57,440 bases of DNA from Sedimenticola sp. (GCA_027083925.1 JALWMK010000059.1:1-57440), one strand, 5' to 3'. Counted from the stretch's first letter, positions 27,188 to 36,766 are shown. Notes: generated by a model from the sequence alone, not told the origin. A program made the numbers and translations.

Positions 27188-28839
27188 CCGATAACAATAC
27201 ACCAACCAACTTCATCCGCCAGATTATTGAAGAAGACCTGGCCAGCGGCAAGCACTCCAGCATCCGCACCCGTTTTCCGCCGGAGCCCAATGGTTATCTG
27301 CATATCGGTCACGCTAAATCCATCGTACTGAATTTCGGTGTGGCGGAAGATTACAAAGGTCAGTGCAACCTGCGCTTCGACGATACCAACCCCCACAAGG
27401 AAGACGAAGAATATGTGGAGGCGATCAAGGATGACGTGCGTTGGCTGGGCTACAACTGGGCGGGGCAATATTTTGCTTCGGATTACTTCGAGCAGTTATG
27501 CGGCTTTGCCGTGGAGCTGATTCGGAACGGCAAGGCCTATGTTTGTGATCTGAATGCCGATCAGGTACGTGAATATCGCGGCACCCTTACCGAACCGGGC
27601 AGGGACAGCCCGTACCGGGAGCGCAGCGTAGAAGAAAATCTGGATCTGTTCCAGCGTATGCGGGCTGGCGAGTTTGAAGATGGCGCCCGCACCCTGCGGG
27701 TAAAAATCGACATGGCTGCTCCCAATATGAATTTACGCGACCCTGCGATCTACCGCATTCGCCGGGGCGTGGTGCATCATCAGACCGGAGATGCCTGGAG
27801 CATCTACCCCATGTATGACTTCACCCACCCGATCTCCGATGCCCTGGAGGGGATCACCCATTCCCTGTGCACCCTGGAATTCGAGGATCACCGCCCCCTG
27901 TATGACTGGATACTGGATAACATCAGCACGCCCTGTCATCCGCGCCAGATCGAATTTGCCCGCCTGAATCTCGAATACACCATCATGAGCAAACGCAAGC
28001 TCACCCAGCTGGTGGCGGAAGAACATGTGGAGGGCTGGGACGACCCGCGCATGCCCACCATCGCGGGCCTGCGCCGCCGGGGTTATACGTCTGCCGCCAT
28101 TCGTGATTTCTGCAACCGCATCGGTGTAACCAAGTCGGATGGAACTGTGGAAATGAGTGTGCTCGAAGCCAGTATTCGTGAGGATCTGGATCGCACAGCG
28201 CCACGGCGCATGGCAGTGCTCGATCCCCTGCGCGTGGTGATCACCAACTACCCGGAAGATCAGGAGGAAACCCTTGTCGGCCCCAACCATCCCAAGGATG
28301 AATCCATGGACTCCCGTGAGCTGAAGTTCTCCCGGGAACTGTGGATCGACCGGGCGGATTTCCGCGAAGAAGCAAACAAGAAGTACAAACGCCTGGTCAC
28401 CGGAGGCGAGGTACGCTTGCGCAACGCCTACACCATCATCTGCAACAAGGTGATCAAGGATGTCAGTGGTGAAATCAAGGAGCTGCATTGTAGCTACGAT
28501 CCCCATACCCTGGGACGCAATCCCGAAGGCCGCAAGCTGCGGGGTGTGATCCACTGGGTTTCCGCCCTTGCAGCCGTCCCGGCGCAAGTGCGCCTCTATG
28601 ACCGGCTGTTTACCGTTCCCGTGCCGGATGGGATAAAGGACAAACCCTTTCAGGAATTCCTCAATCCTGATTCCCTTAAAGTAGTGCAAGCCATGCTCGA
28701 ACCCTCCCTGGCCGATGCCCGCCCGGGAGAGCGCTTTCAGTTTGAGCGTGAAGGATACTTCTGCCGGGACGACAAGGCAGCAGACAAGCTGGTCTTCAAT
28801 CGGATTGTCAGCCTGCGGGACTCTTGGGGAAAAGGGTAA
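27184..28839 (+). CDS. glnS: Glutaminyl-tRNA synthetase
   Basis: Class I synthetase of 551 residues charging tRNA-Gln directly, as in E. coli. HIGH region: [20 protein letters not shown] region: [11 protein letters not shown]. The C-terminal anticodon-binding beta-barrels run from about residue 340 ([13 protein letters not shown]) to the end. The ATG overlaps the gltX stop (ATGA). Paired GluRS and GlnRS mean that a GatCAB route is not required for Gln-tRNA here. Confidence 0.97.
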   Translation: MTDNNTPTNFIRQIIEEDLASGKHSSIRTRFPPEPNGYLHIGHAKSIVLNFGVAEDYKGQCNLRFDDTNPHKEDEEYVEAIKDDVRWLGYNWAGQYFASDYFEQLCGFAVELIRNGKAYVCDLNADQVREYRGTLTEPGRDSPYRERSVEENLDLFQRMRAGEFEDGARTLRVKIDMAAPNMNLRDPAIYRIRRGVVHHQTGDAWSIYPMYDFTHPISDALEGITHSLCTLEFEDHRPLYDWILDNISTPCHPRQIEFARLNLEYTIMSKRKLTQLVAEEHVEGWDDPRMPTIAGLRRRGYTSAAIRDFCNRIGVTKSDGTVEMSVLEASIREDLDRTAPRRMAVLDPLRVVITNYPEDQEETLVGPNHPKDESMDSRELKFSRELWIDRADFREEANKKYKRLVTGGEVRLRNAYTIICNKVIKDVSGEIKELHCSYDPHTLGRNPEGRKLRGVIHWVSALAAVPAQVRLYDRLFTVPVPDGIKDKPFQEFLNPDSLKVVQAMLEPSLADARPGERFQFEREGYFCRDDKAADKLVFNRIVSLRDSWGKG

Positions 28840-28875
28840 TCGCCTGCCGAACAGCAAAAATTCTTGCGAAAACTG

Positions 28876-28904
28876 TAGACAGAAAAAAACGGCTGGATTA
28901 TCAT
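28876..28904 (+). promoter_or_regulatory. Promoter of the tRNA-Ala/tRNA-Glu unit
   Basis: TAGACA (28876-28881) and TATCAT (28899-28904) are 17 nt apart. The bases after the -10 are G+C-rich (acgcgcctc), the discriminator type of stringently controlled stable-RNA promoters. It lies 55 nt before tRNA-Ala. Confidence 0.6.
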
Positions 28905-28958
28905 ACGCGCCTCTTGAGGAAGCCTAAGGCGCTGCAGAGGTTCCATAGGTACTTAAGC

Positions 28959-29034
28959 GGGGCCATAGCTCAGCTGGGAGAGCGCAACACTGGCAGTGTT
29001 GAGGTCGGCGGTTCGATCCCGCCTGGCTCCACCA
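28959..29034 (+). tRNA. tRNA-Ala(GGC)
   Basis: A full cloverleaf with encoded CCA: acceptor GGGGCCA/TGGCTCC, D-arm GCTCAGCTGGGAGAGC, anticodon stem CAACA/TGTTG around CTGGCAG (anticodon GGC), T-arm GGCGGTTCGATCCCGCC, discriminator A, CCA at 29032-29034. Confidence 0.98.
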
Positions 29035-29087
29035 TATTCAATGGCGCGGCCATAGCGCCTGGAATAAAACCAAAGACAAGTTTACTT

Positions 29088-29163
29088 GTCCCCTTCGTCT
29101 AGAGGCCTAGGACACCGCCCTTTCACGGCGGTAACAGGGGTTCGACTCCCCTAGGGGACGCCA
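29088..29163 (+). tRNA. tRNA-Glu(TTC)
   Basis: A full cloverleaf with encoded CCA: acceptor GTCCCCT pairing with AGGGGAC, anticodon stem CCGCC/GGCGG around CTTTCAC (anticodon TTC), T-arm AGGGGTTCGACTCCCCT, discriminator G, CCA at 29161-29163. It is co-transcribed with tRNA-Ala, 53 nt downstream. Confidence 0.98.
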
Positions 29164-29167
29164 TATC

Positions 29168-29203
29168 AAAGCCTGTCAACTCAACGAGTTGACAGGCTTT
29201 TTC
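29168..29203 (+). terminator. Intrinsic terminator after tRNA-Glu
   Basis: A 15-bp perfect stem, AAAGCCTGTCAACTC (29168-29182)/GAGTTGACAGGCTTT (29186-29200), has a 3-nt loop and a T-run continuing as tttttcttt. Confidence 0.95.
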
Positions 29204-29280
29204 TTTGTCTGGTGGCTTCGGGTATTCCCCTGTGCTTGGAGATTTCTGTGGTTTGAGGTGCGTGTTCCCCCACATGCCAG

Positions 29281-29289
29281 TGGTATAAT
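29281..29289 (+). promoter_or_regulatory. Extended -10 promoter of the mannomutase/sulfotransferase unit
   Basis: TGGTATAAT is a TGnTATAAT extended -10 element with no good -35 hexamer at the right spacing. Transcription would start near 29296, giving a leader of about 34 nt before 29330. It separates this unit from the tRNA terminator. Confidence 0.55.
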
Positions 29290-29329
29290 GCGAAAATAAT
29301 TTGTTTGTCCTGCAGCCCGAGGTTTCTCC

Positions 29330-30688
29330 ATGGAAAAGATCACCTGTTTCAAGGCATATGACGTGCGTGGCCGTATTCCCGATCAGCTCAATGAAGACAT
29401 TGCCTATCGCATCGGCAGCGCCTATGCAGCCTTTCTCCGGCCCAAAACCGTGGTAGTGGGAGAGGATATTCGCCTGTCCAGCCCTGAATTGCTGAAAGCC
29501 GTGGTGCGCGGCCTCACGGACAGCGGCGTGGACGTGAAGGAGCTGGGTCTGTGTGGAACTGAAGTGGTGTATTTCGCCACGGATCATTATGGCTATGACG
29601 GTGGCATTATGGTCACCGCCAGCCACAATCCCATGGATTACAATGGCCTGAAGTTTGTGCGTGAGGGTTCGCGGCCCATCAGCGCCGATACCGGCCTGGA
29701 AGAGATTCGGGAATTGGCGGAAATGAACGAGTTCGCTGATGCCACACCCAAGGGTTCTGTGGAAAGTATCGACTGGAAGGGTGACTACATCCAGGCGCTG
29801 TTGGGCTATGTAGACAGGGACAAACTCAAGCCCCTGAAAATCGTGGTCAACCCCGGCAATGGCGGCGCCGGCCCCATCATCGACCTGCTTGAAGAGCATC
29901 TGCCGCTCGAGTTCATCAAGATCAACCATGAGCCGGATGGCAGCTTTCCCAACGGTATTCCCAATCCCATACTGCCGGAGAACCGCCAGGCCACCATCGA
30001 TGCGGTGCTGGCGCACAAGGCGGATTTCGGTATTGCCTGGGATGGTGATTACGACCGCTGTTTCCTGTTCGATGAGACCGGCCGTTTCATCGAAGGCTAT
30101 TACATCGTCGGCCTGCTGGCCGAAGCCTTTCTGGCCAAATATCCCGGAGCCAGGATTATCCACGACCCGCGTTTGATCTGGAATACGATTGATATTGTGG
30201 AATCCTGCGGCGGCAAGGCCATCCAGACCAAGTCCGGCCATGCCTTCATTAAAGAGCGGATGCGCGAGGAAGATGCCGTCTATGGCGGTGAAATGAGCGC
30301 CCATCATTATTTCCGTGATTTTGCCTATTGTGACAGCGGGCAGATCCCCTGGCTGCTGGTAGCGGATCTGGTCTGCACGAAAGGCGCCAGTTTGAGCAGC
30401 ATGCTGGATGAGCGCATCGCCAAATTCCCTTCCAGCGGCGAGATCAATTTCAAGGTAAAGGATGCGGCAGAAGCGGTGAAGGCTGTGGAAGAGAAATACC
30501 TGCCTTCTGCGAAAAGTGTAGATCGCACCGATGGCTTGTCCCTGGAATACGACCACTGGCGCTTCAACCTGCGGGCTTCCAATACCGAGCCGGTGCTGCG
30601 CCTCAACCTGGAAACCCGTGCCGACCAGAAGCTCATGAAAGAAAAGACTGCTGAACTGCGTGGTTTTCTTCAGGGCATGGCAGGCTGA
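29330..30688 (+). CDS. manB: Phosphomannomutase (CpsG/ManB type)
   Basis: Alpha-D-phosphohexomutase of 452 residues, near the E. coli CpsG length (456). It interconverts mannose-6-phosphate and mannose-1-phosphate for GDP-mannose and surface polysaccharide. Phosphoserine loop: [11 protein letters not shown]. Metal loop: [10 protein letters not shown]. Sugar loop: [13 protein letters not shown]. Phosphate loop: [12 protein letters not shown]. Phosphoglucomutase activity (AlgC-like) is possible. It heads a rightward series with two sulfotransferases, so it probably supplies sugar precursors for the glycan those enzymes modify. The 3' end approaches the next start within 28 nt. Confidence 0.93.
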   Translation: MEKITCFKAYDVRGRIPDQLNEDIAYRIGSAYAAFLRPKTVVVGEDIRLSSPELLKAVVRGLTDSGVDVKELGLCGTEVVYFATDHYGYDGGIMVTASHNPMDYNGLKFVREGSRPISADTGLEEIRELAEMNEFADATPKGSVESIDWKGDYIQALLGYVDRDKLKPLKIVVNPGNGGAGPIIDLLEEHLPLEFIKINHEPDGSFPNGIPNPILPENRQATIDAVLAHKADFGIAWDGDYDRCFLFDETGRFIEGYYIVGLLAEAFLAKYPGARIIHDPRLIWNTIDIVESCGGKAIQTKSGHAFIKERMREEDAVYGGEMSAHHYFRDFAYCDSGQIPWLLVADLVCTKGASLSSMLDERIAKFPSSGEINFKVKDAAEAVKAVEEKYLPSAKSVDRTDGLSLEYDHWRFNLRASNTEPVLRLNLETRADQKLMKEKTAELRGFLQGMAG

Positions 30689-30716
30689 CCCCGGCTCTAC
30701 GAACAGGAAGAATAGG

Positions 30717-32405
30717 GTGCGTATTCTGCTTACCGGGCAACCGGCATCTGGGATTTTCCTTCTGGCGGCATTGTTGCGCCGGGCCTATGGTCTGGATGAT
30801 CTGAATACCGCTCTGGGCGAGCCGCCAGAGGATGCAGCGGCTCTGGTGGAGAGGGTAAAAAAAAATGGTTTTCCGGATCAGTCCCTGCTGGCCTGGCATT
30901 ATCGGGCAGATGATGAACTGCTGAAAACATGCAGGGATCAGGACATACACATGATCTGTATGATCCGTGATCCCTACATGGTTTTTGAAACCCTGTATCT
31001 GCATGCCAACGGTAGCCGGGGCATGCTTGCCGTTCCGGAGGCAGCACAGATCAGGGATGTTTCCCTGGCGGCCCCGGAAATCACCGCCTTTGTGCACGAT
31101 GTGTTCGCCCGGCATTTGCAGCTTACGGCAAGTTGGCAGGAGAGGGACGCTGCCCTTATGGTGCGCCAGGAAGATCTGCTGATGGCGCCGGACGAAGTCA
31201 TGCAATCCCTGTCTGTCGGCCTTGGCGGGCTGGAAGCGGGCAAACTGGCCACAGCCATCCACGAAGTAATGGAAACGCATGCCCTGGGTTCCGTGGGCAA
31301 TCCGCTATCGGATTCCCGCCTGCCACATTCTGTGACCTGCGAGCTGAATGAGGTGATTCCCGAGGCATTTGGCGCACTGGGTTATGAAAAGCGCCCCTGC
31401 GCTCCCGAAGCGGTGATGAATGCCAGGATGCATGATTTTGCCCGCTTCCTCGATCTGTACACCGAGCGGCAGCGTATCTTCCTGGTGGGGCATGGCAAGT
31501 CGGGAACAACCTGGCTGCACATGCTGTTCTTCCATCATCCCAATGCTGCGGTGGTGGCGGAGCGACGCTTGTTCGAGCATCCGGACGAGAACAAGGCGCT
31601 GCTGGATAACCTGCTCGATGATGATTGGTTCGACAGCTGGTTTCAAAGTTCTTCCTTCGGCGTAACAGCGCCGGAACAGGCAGATGTGCGGTACCAGTTT
31701 TCCCGGCTGATGAGCGACTACCTGCTCTACCGCGCCCTGGCGGTGCGCAAGACGCCCAAGGGATTCGAGCGCAAGACGCCTATTACCCACTTCAGCGAAA
31801 AGATTGCCCTGAACACCGAGCAGGATGCGCAGCTGACTATCAATACCCTGAGAAAACTTTATCCCGATACAAAGATCGTGCATATCGTGCGTGACCCCCG
31901 GGACGTGGCGGTATCGGCCATGTTCCATTCCTACCGCAATTTCCGCGAGAAGCGAGAGCGCAACTGGATTACCGATTTCGTCGAATCGGTTCTCGAAGGA
32001 AAGAATGACAACCTTCTCAAGAAACAGGCCGTGTCTGCCTATTTCAAGAGCCATGCCAGGGCCTGGAACCGTATCGCCAGCATCTTCCATGAGCAGGGAA
32101 AGCTGCTTTATGGAGACAACTACCTGTTGGTGCGCTATGAAGACCTGCTGCAGGAGCCCCGGGAACAGGTTAGCCGATTGTTTGCCTTTGCCGGGCTGTC
32201 ACATGACCCGGCGCGGGTGGCGGATGTGGTGGAAAAAGCCTCGTTCAAGAATCTTTCCCGGGGCCGCAAGGCAGGAGAACAGGACAGTTCCAGCTTCTAT
32301 CGCAAGGGTGTGGCCGGGGACTGGAAGAATTACCTTTCCCCGGAAGCCAGCCACAAGGTGTTCAAGGATGCCCGGGAGCTGATGAAGCAGTTCGGCTATG
32401 AGTAG
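30717..32405 (+). CDS. Two-domain sulfotransferase
   Basis: A 562-residue protein made of two sulfotransferase-like halves. The C-terminal half (about 250-562) has the PAPS signatures: 5'-phosphosulfate loop GHGKSGTTWL (258-267), 3'-phosphate motif IVRDPRDVAVS (about 390-400) and RKGVAGDWK (529-537). The N-terminal half repeats the plan: a loop LLTGQPASGIFLL (4-16) lacking the Gly-Thr-Thr core, then MIRDPYMVFETL (about 82-93), a later VRQEDLLMAP matching VRYEDLLQEP, and both halves end in FGxxGYE-like residues. The N-half is probably a decayed duplicate with a structural or acceptor role. I chose the GTG at 30717 (AGGAAG 6 nt upstream). It overlaps the next gene by 8 nt. Confidence 0.88.
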   Translation: MRILLTGQPASGIFLLAALLRRAYGLDDLNTALGEPPEDAAALVERVKKNGFPDQSLLAWHYRADDELLKTCRDQDIHMICMIRDPYMVFETLYLHANGSRGMLAVPEAAQIRDVSLAAPEITAFVHDVFARHLQLTASWQERDAALMVRQEDLLMAPDEVMQSLSVGLGGLEAGKLATAIHEVMETHALGSVGNPLSDSRLPHSVTCELNEVIPEAFGALGYEKRPCAPEAVMNARMHDFARFLDLYTERQRIFLVGHGKSGTTWLHMLFFHHPNAAVVAERRLFEHPDENKALLDNLLDDDWFDSWFQSSSFGVTAPEQADVRYQFSRLMSDYLLYRALAVRKTPKGFERKTPITHFSEKIALNTEQDAQLTINTLRKLYPDTKIVHIVRDPRDVAVSAMFHSYRNFREKRERNWITDFVESVLEGKNDNLLKKQAVSAYFKSHARAWNRIASIFHEQGKLLYGDNYLLVRYEDLLQEPREQVSRLFAFAGLSHDPARVADVVEKASFKNLSRGRKAGEQDSSSFYRKGVAGDWKNYLSPEASHKVFKDARELMKQFGYE

Positions 32406-33519
32406 GCGCATGACGCCCATGGAAGCGCGCCTGAAGTGCTATGCCATCAGCCTTGCGCTGCTACTGGTGGCTGGTTTGATCCTGGCCTGGTACCTGCATT
32501 TCAAGGGGAGGGAGCAGGGCGTGTATGCCCTGTCCCGGGAACAGGTGGTTGTTCCGGCAAAGGGAAAAGTCCGCAAGATGGCTTTGCCGGAAATCGACGG
32601 CCTGCCCATCTGGAGCGTGGATACCAAGGTCAACCGCATCGCCTGCAACCGCCAGTACAAGGAAGCCTCGCAGGGTTGGGTGATCAAACAATGGAAGAAT
32701 CAGGACTCCCTGTGTAACGACAAGTCACCGGAGCCAGCGGCAAGCTGTCCCGATGCTTCCTCAGAGCTGTCCACCCGAACCTCCCGCTACTGCCACTGGA
32801 AGCGGGAACGCAAGGTGCTGCTTTCCATGGATGCCGCGAAGATGGTCAATCGTGGCTGCAACCCCAATGCCAAAGGTAATGTGGGCGGCTTCGTTTCCTA
32901 CCTGGCCTGGGAGCCAAAAATACTGCCGGATTTCTTCAAGCAGCGGGAAAGATATATGCTGCGCAACATCGAGGAAATTTTCGTGCGCTTCCGCTTTCGC
33001 AATCGCAAGGTCGATGATGCCTACGAATGCGACAGAAGCAAGGTGGACAAGGATGCCGTGCATACCAAAGCGATTGTCCATTCCTATGCTACTGCGACCT
33101 TTTCCGAGATCGAACCCGGCACACGCCGGGGCACGGGGCGTACCATTTTCTACCAGATTCTCAACTATGATGCCCGCGCCAAAGTGCAGAAACATATTCT
33201 GCAAGGGCGCCATGTGTATGTGACCTGCAACTACAAGAATCACAAACACAGTACCATGATCTACCGGGACACGGTGTGGGAATTTGGTCAGCCCATCGCC
33301 TGGCCGCCGCGCAAAGGAGGCGGTGAGTTCGTGGACTATGAATTCAATCTGCTGGCTGGCATGCAGCGCGGCATCGAGGAATGTTACGGCGATATCGATC
33401 CGGGCAACTTCATATTCACCGGCTTTCATATCGGTACAGAGATCAAGAATGGCGCCTTCCACGAATTTGCGATTGAAAAGCCGGAAATTGAAATCATCTA
33501 CAGCAGGGATCCAGGCTGA
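32398..33519 (+). CDS. Cysteine-rich membrane-anchored periplasmic protein of unknown function
   Basis: A 373-residue protein with a short basic cytoplasmic N-terminus, one hydrophobic helix at about 15-34 (YAISLALLLVAGLILAWYL) and a long periplasmic region. That region has many cysteines (RIACNRQ, SLCNDK, SCPDAS, RYCHWK, RGCNPN, YECDRS, VTCNYK, EECYGD), suggesting several disulfides. I recognise no catalytic motif or family. Its ATG overlaps the sulfotransferase stop, and its stop overlaps the next ATG by 1 nt, so it is tightly embedded between two sulfotransferases and probably acts with them. Alternative starts are at 32410 and 32419. Confidence 0.75.
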   Translation: MSRRMTPMEARLKCYAISLALLLVAGLILAWYLHFKGREQGVYALSREQVVVPAKGKVRKMALPEIDGLPIWSVDTKVNRIACNRQYKEASQGWVIKQWKNQDSLCNDKSPEPAASCPDASSELSTRTSRYCHWKRERKVLLSMDAAKMVNRGCNPNAKGNVGGFVSYLAWEPKILPDFFKQRERYMLRNIEEIFVRFRFRNRKVDDAYECDRSKVDKDAVHTKAIVHSYATATFSEIEPGTRRGTGRTIFYQILNYDARAKVQKHILQGRHVYVTCNYKNHKHSTMIYRDTVWEFGQPIAWPPRKGGGEFVDYEFNLLAGMQRGIEECYGDIDPGNFIFTGFHIGTEIKNGAFHEFAIEKPEIEIIYSRDPG

Positions 33520-34808
33520 TGGAAGGGGACAGCACCCGGCCCTGGTATTTCTTGCACATTCCCAAGACAGCGGGCACCACGTTTCGGGTGTTGCTGGAAA
33601 ATTGCTTTCACATGGATGAGATCTGTCCCGCCTACGAGTTTTTCCAGATCAAACAGTATTCTCCTGAGCAACTGGCGCGTTTTCAGCTGTTTCGCGGCCA
33701 CATGGGGTACAACCTGGTGCATTATTTGCCTCGCAGACCCCGGCTTCTGGTGGTGCTGCGCAATCCCATGGAGCGGACGGTTTCCCATTTCGATTATATT
33801 CGCCGGGATCCAAGCCATCCCAAATACGGCGTGATCCATGAGCGCAAACTGGGGCTGAAGGAATACCTTCTCGACCCCGTGCTCAGTGCGGAAGTGACCC
33901 ATGCCCAGGTGCGACCCCTGGCGCATACGGCGGAGTATTCTGTTCTGCGGGAACTTCTCGGTGGCAGCGATTCACAGGCAAGCTTTGCCCGTGCCTGGCG
34001 CCACAGGGCCGGCGTGTTGCCGCCGGATGATGAGTTGCTGGGCGTGGCTCTGCAGCGCCTGGAAAAGATGGACTTCGTGGGTACGGCAGAGCAGCTGCCT
34101 CGCGGACTGCAACTTGCCGGAGAGATGCTGGGCGCTCATCCCCAACAACAGCTGCAGTCACTCAACATCAATCCCCGGCGCACCCGCCTGGAAGCCTTGC
34201 CTGGTGATGTTCTGGAGCTGCTGGAACAGGTCACGGCCCTGGATAGGCAGTTGTACGCCCGGGGGAAAGCACTGTTTGAGGCGCAGTATCAGCGCATGGT
34301 CAATGGTCATTTGCAGGAGCAGTACCGGCATGCTTCCTTGCCTTGCCGTAACCCTGTCCGTGAAAATGGCAACAGCCTGGTTTTCGATTTCAGCCAACCC
34401 CTGTGTGGCAGCGGCTGGCATCAACGGGAGCTGGTGCCCGGGCAGGGTGTGCTGCGCTGGAGCGGCCCCGAGAACTACTCCTACATCGATGTTCCCCTGC
34501 AGAAAGGGCAGGGGTACCGATTGAAGATAACCCTTGCCGACTGGGTGGGCGAGGAAGTACTGCGCAGTCTGGCCATTTCCGTCAATGATGTTGACTTGCC
34601 TGTTTCCCTGGTTGAAGAAGGGCAGATGATGTATGCCCAGGCCGAGATGGATGCATCAACGATAAAGGAAGATCAGCCTTTCGTCCGCATCGGCCTGCGG
34701 TTTTCGCGCACCCAGGTTTTGCCTGCTGCAGACCATGCCGTCATCGACCATAGCCATGCCCGCAAGGTGGGCATCGCCGTCTATCGCTTCGAGTTCACCC
34801 GGAAGTAG
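33519..34808 (+). CDS. Sulfotransferase-2-like protein with C-terminal beta-sandwich
   Basis: A 429-residue protein. N-terminal domain (about 1-240): carbohydrate sulfotransferase of the heparan-sulfate 2-O/6-O type (Sulfotransfer_2), with the PAPS loop LHIPKTAGTTFR (12-23) and 3'-phosphate motif LVVLRNPMERTVSHF (about 77-91). The C-terminal region (about 270-429) has a different composition, with SYIDVPLQKGQGYRLKITLADW and LAISVNDVDLPVSL, resembling a carbohydrate-binding beta-sandwich. The fusion suggests a polymeric sugar acceptor. It has no signal peptide, so a cytoplasmic site is likely. It overlaps the upstream gene by one base and is last in the unit. Confidence 0.85.
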   Translation: MEGDSTRPWYFLHIPKTAGTTFRVLLENCFHMDEICPAYEFFQIKQYSPEQLARFQLFRGHMGYNLVHYLPRRPRLLVVLRNPMERTVSHFDYIRRDPSHPKYGVIHERKLGLKEYLLDPVLSAEVTHAQVRPLAHTAEYSVLRELLGGSDSQASFARAWRHRAGVLPPDDELLGVALQRLEKMDFVGTAEQLPRGLQLAGEMLGAHPQQQLQSLNINPRRTRLEALPGDVLELLEQVTALDRQLYARGKALFEAQYQRMVNGHLQEQYRHASLPCRNPVRENGNSLVFDFSQPLCGSGWHQRELVPGQGVLRWSGPENYSYIDVPLQKGQGYRLKITLADWVGEEVLRSLAISVNDVDLPVSLVEEGQMMYAQAEMDASTIKEDQPFVRIGLRFSRTQVLPAADHAVIDHSHARKVGIAVYRFEFTRK

Positions 34809-34879
34809 CCCCGGTCAGCGCCGAAAAGATTCCCTGTTTATCGCCATTGGCGAGTGCTCCGTGGTTGTGTTTTGATGTC

Positions 34880-36766
34880 TCAGTCATATGCCGGATACAA
34901 GCGCCCTCTGTTGCGCAGATACTCAGAATACTTCAATATCCGGTGTAAAGAGAGGATTGTTTTTCTGTCCGCTTTATTTCTGATTCTGCTTGGCACTTCG
35001 TTGACCAGTCTTTTCCCGGTACGAAAAAATACTTTGTAGTCGGGATAAGGAGAAATGCCAAAAGCTGCATCGAAGGGGCGCGAATCGAAAAGGGCCCTCC
35101 CGAGAAATGCATTCTCCTGTATTGGATTGATATTGGCCAGTTGCAGAATGGTTGGCGCCAGGTCGACAGATGTTGCATTGATGTATTTGGCGTTGGGCAA
35201 CAAGTGCACCGGATCGTATATGATCAGGCTCATTTCATCAAAAACACTTGTTTTCCAGTTTTTCCCAGCGACTTCGACATACTCCCTGCTCTTGTAGGGG
35301 GCATGATCCCCGGTAAGGACAATGACGGTATTGTGGGCGTATTTTGAATGCTTGAAGTATTTCCAAAACAGACCGAAGGCATGGTCAAAACTATGGGTCA
35401 TGTTGAGTACACTGTTTTTGCCTTCAGCATATTTAATGCCATCCTTGGATAGCTTGAAACCAACATGCGTTTCAATGGTTGATACACCTAACAGAAACGG
35501 TTTTTCCCTGGTGTGTTTTTTCATGAACTCGGTAATGCTGCGCATCATCTGGTGATCAGAGACGCCACTGAAATCCAAGCCAAGTTTTTCTTTTCCCAGA
35601 AAGCTGTTGAGCAGATTTTGCCAAAAATAGCGTTTTTCGTAACCCCATAGCTTGAGGTTTTGGGACATATGCCATTTGCCGGGTTTGGTGTGACTGAAGT
35701 AGATTGTCTCGTAACCGGCTTCCCTGAAGAATTGTGGATAGCATTTCGTTCCCAGCTTGGCGATCAGATTGTTTTTTCCTTTCATCTGTTTGCCGGTGAT
35801 CAGCGGATACAGAGAACAATGTTGACCGAACAGGCTGGGCATGGTGGGTGTAGTGTGATTGTAGTAACCGCTCACGACTGTGGAAGATTGTGCAAATGCA
35901 TCGATGTTCGGAGTCAGTCCTTCGTAGGAGTTGCCGTAGCTGCCAAGCAGCCTTGCCGAGAGGCTCTCGACAAAGAAAACGATTACATTTGGCTTGTCCA
36001 GGGCTTTGGGAGTCGTGGTTTCGAGCTCCTGGTCGTAGATTCGTTTCTTCAGGAAGGGATAGTAACTGTCAGGGTTCACAGCCAAATTGAATCTGTCGGC
36101 GACCTCCAGATCCTCTTGTGAAGGCTGGTTGACGTCGTCTGTTTCCCTTTCCAGAAGATACAGCTTTGCTACCGTGAAAAAATTACGGAAGGGTGATGCC
36201 GGGGAGGAATACTGGTGCTGCTCTGCCTGTTCAGTATAGCGTTCAAATGCGTTTGAATGTTTGTATTTCAGTGCCAGGGGGTAGGCTATGGCCAATACAC
36301 AAAGGTAAATGATGGCCAGTTTTCCGGGGAACACATTGTGTGCAAGAAAATACAGCAACAGAAAGAACAAGGCGGCGGTCAGGAGTCCGGCCGTAAGTGT
36401 TTGGCGATTGATCAACAGCGCTATTTCATTGATATTGTAAAGTGCTGCCAGCACCAGGGGAGACCCGGATATCCCGATACTTGCCGCCTGGGCGATGAAT
36501 ATCAGGAAGTAGATGCTGAATATTGAAACGAGTACTACTTTTGCTGACCTCCAATACAGGCTTCCCGCCACCAAGAGCGCCGCATTCAATACCGATAGCT
36601 CCAATAGAACATTGAGCGTATGGTTGGCTATGGAAATCGCTTTAGAATCAGCAAAATAAATATTTTTCCAGGTAATGATGACAAAGGCTGTAATGAAAAA
36701 CAGGTTTAGCGCAAGCAATAAGAAGATGCTTTTTTTCATGCAAGTATCTTGAGACTTCCCAATCAT
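34880..36766 (-). CDS. LTA-synthase-like sulfatase-fold membrane enzyme
   Basis: A 628-residue protein. About five N-terminal membrane helices (about 10-180) are followed by an extracytoplasmic alkaline-phosphatase/sulfatase-fold domain (about 255-560). Family features: metal acid in VIVFFVESLSARLLG, probable nucleophilic threonine in NHTTPTMPSLFG, FSHTKPGKWHM, the histidine in STIETHVGF, and metal residues in LTGDHAPYK. Relatives transfer phosphoglycerol or phosphoethanolamine to surface glycans (LtaS, OpgB, EptA). The gene is visibly A+T-richer than its neighbours (one 60-nt sample at 35401 is 38% G+C), suggesting acquisition. It faces the sulfotransferase unit. An alternative start is ATG at 36739, before KKSIFLLLAL. 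Confidence 0.85.
   Translation of the reverse strand: MIGKSQDTCMKKSIFLLLALNLFFITAFVIITWKNIYFADSKAISIANHTLNVLLELSVLNAALLVAGSLYWRSAKVVLVSIFSIYFLIFIAQAASIGISGSPLVLAALYNINEIALLINRQTLTAGLLTAALFFLLLYFLAHNVFPGKLAIIYLCVLAIAYPLALKYKHSNAFERYTEQAEQHQYSSPASPFRNFFTVAKLYLLERETDDVNQPSQEDLEVADRFNLAVNPDSYYPFLKKRIYDQELETTTPKALDKPNVIVFFVESLSARLLGSYGNSYEGLTPNIDAFAQSSTVVSGYYNHTTPTMPSLFGQHCSLYPLITGKQMKGKNNLIAKLGTKCYPQFFREAGYETIYFSHTKPGKWHMSQNLKLWGYEKRYFWQNLLNSFLGKEKLGLDFSGVSDHQMMRSITEFMKKHTREKPFLLGVSTIETHVGFKLSKDGIKYAEGKNSVLNMTHSFDHAFGLFWKYFKHSKYAHNTVIVLTGDHAPYKSREYVEVAGKNWKTSVFDEMSLIIYDPVHLLPNAKYINATSVDLAPTILQLANINPIQENAFLGRALFDSRPFDAAFGISPYPDYKVFFRTGKRLVNEVPSRIRNKADRKTILSLHRILKYSEYLRNRGRLYPAYD

Noticed and set aside
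29123-30556. Long open frame on the reverse strand across the tRNA-Glu terminator and manB
   Set aside because: It is opposite a confidently identified phosphomannomutase, crosses a tRNA gene and has no recognisable domain.
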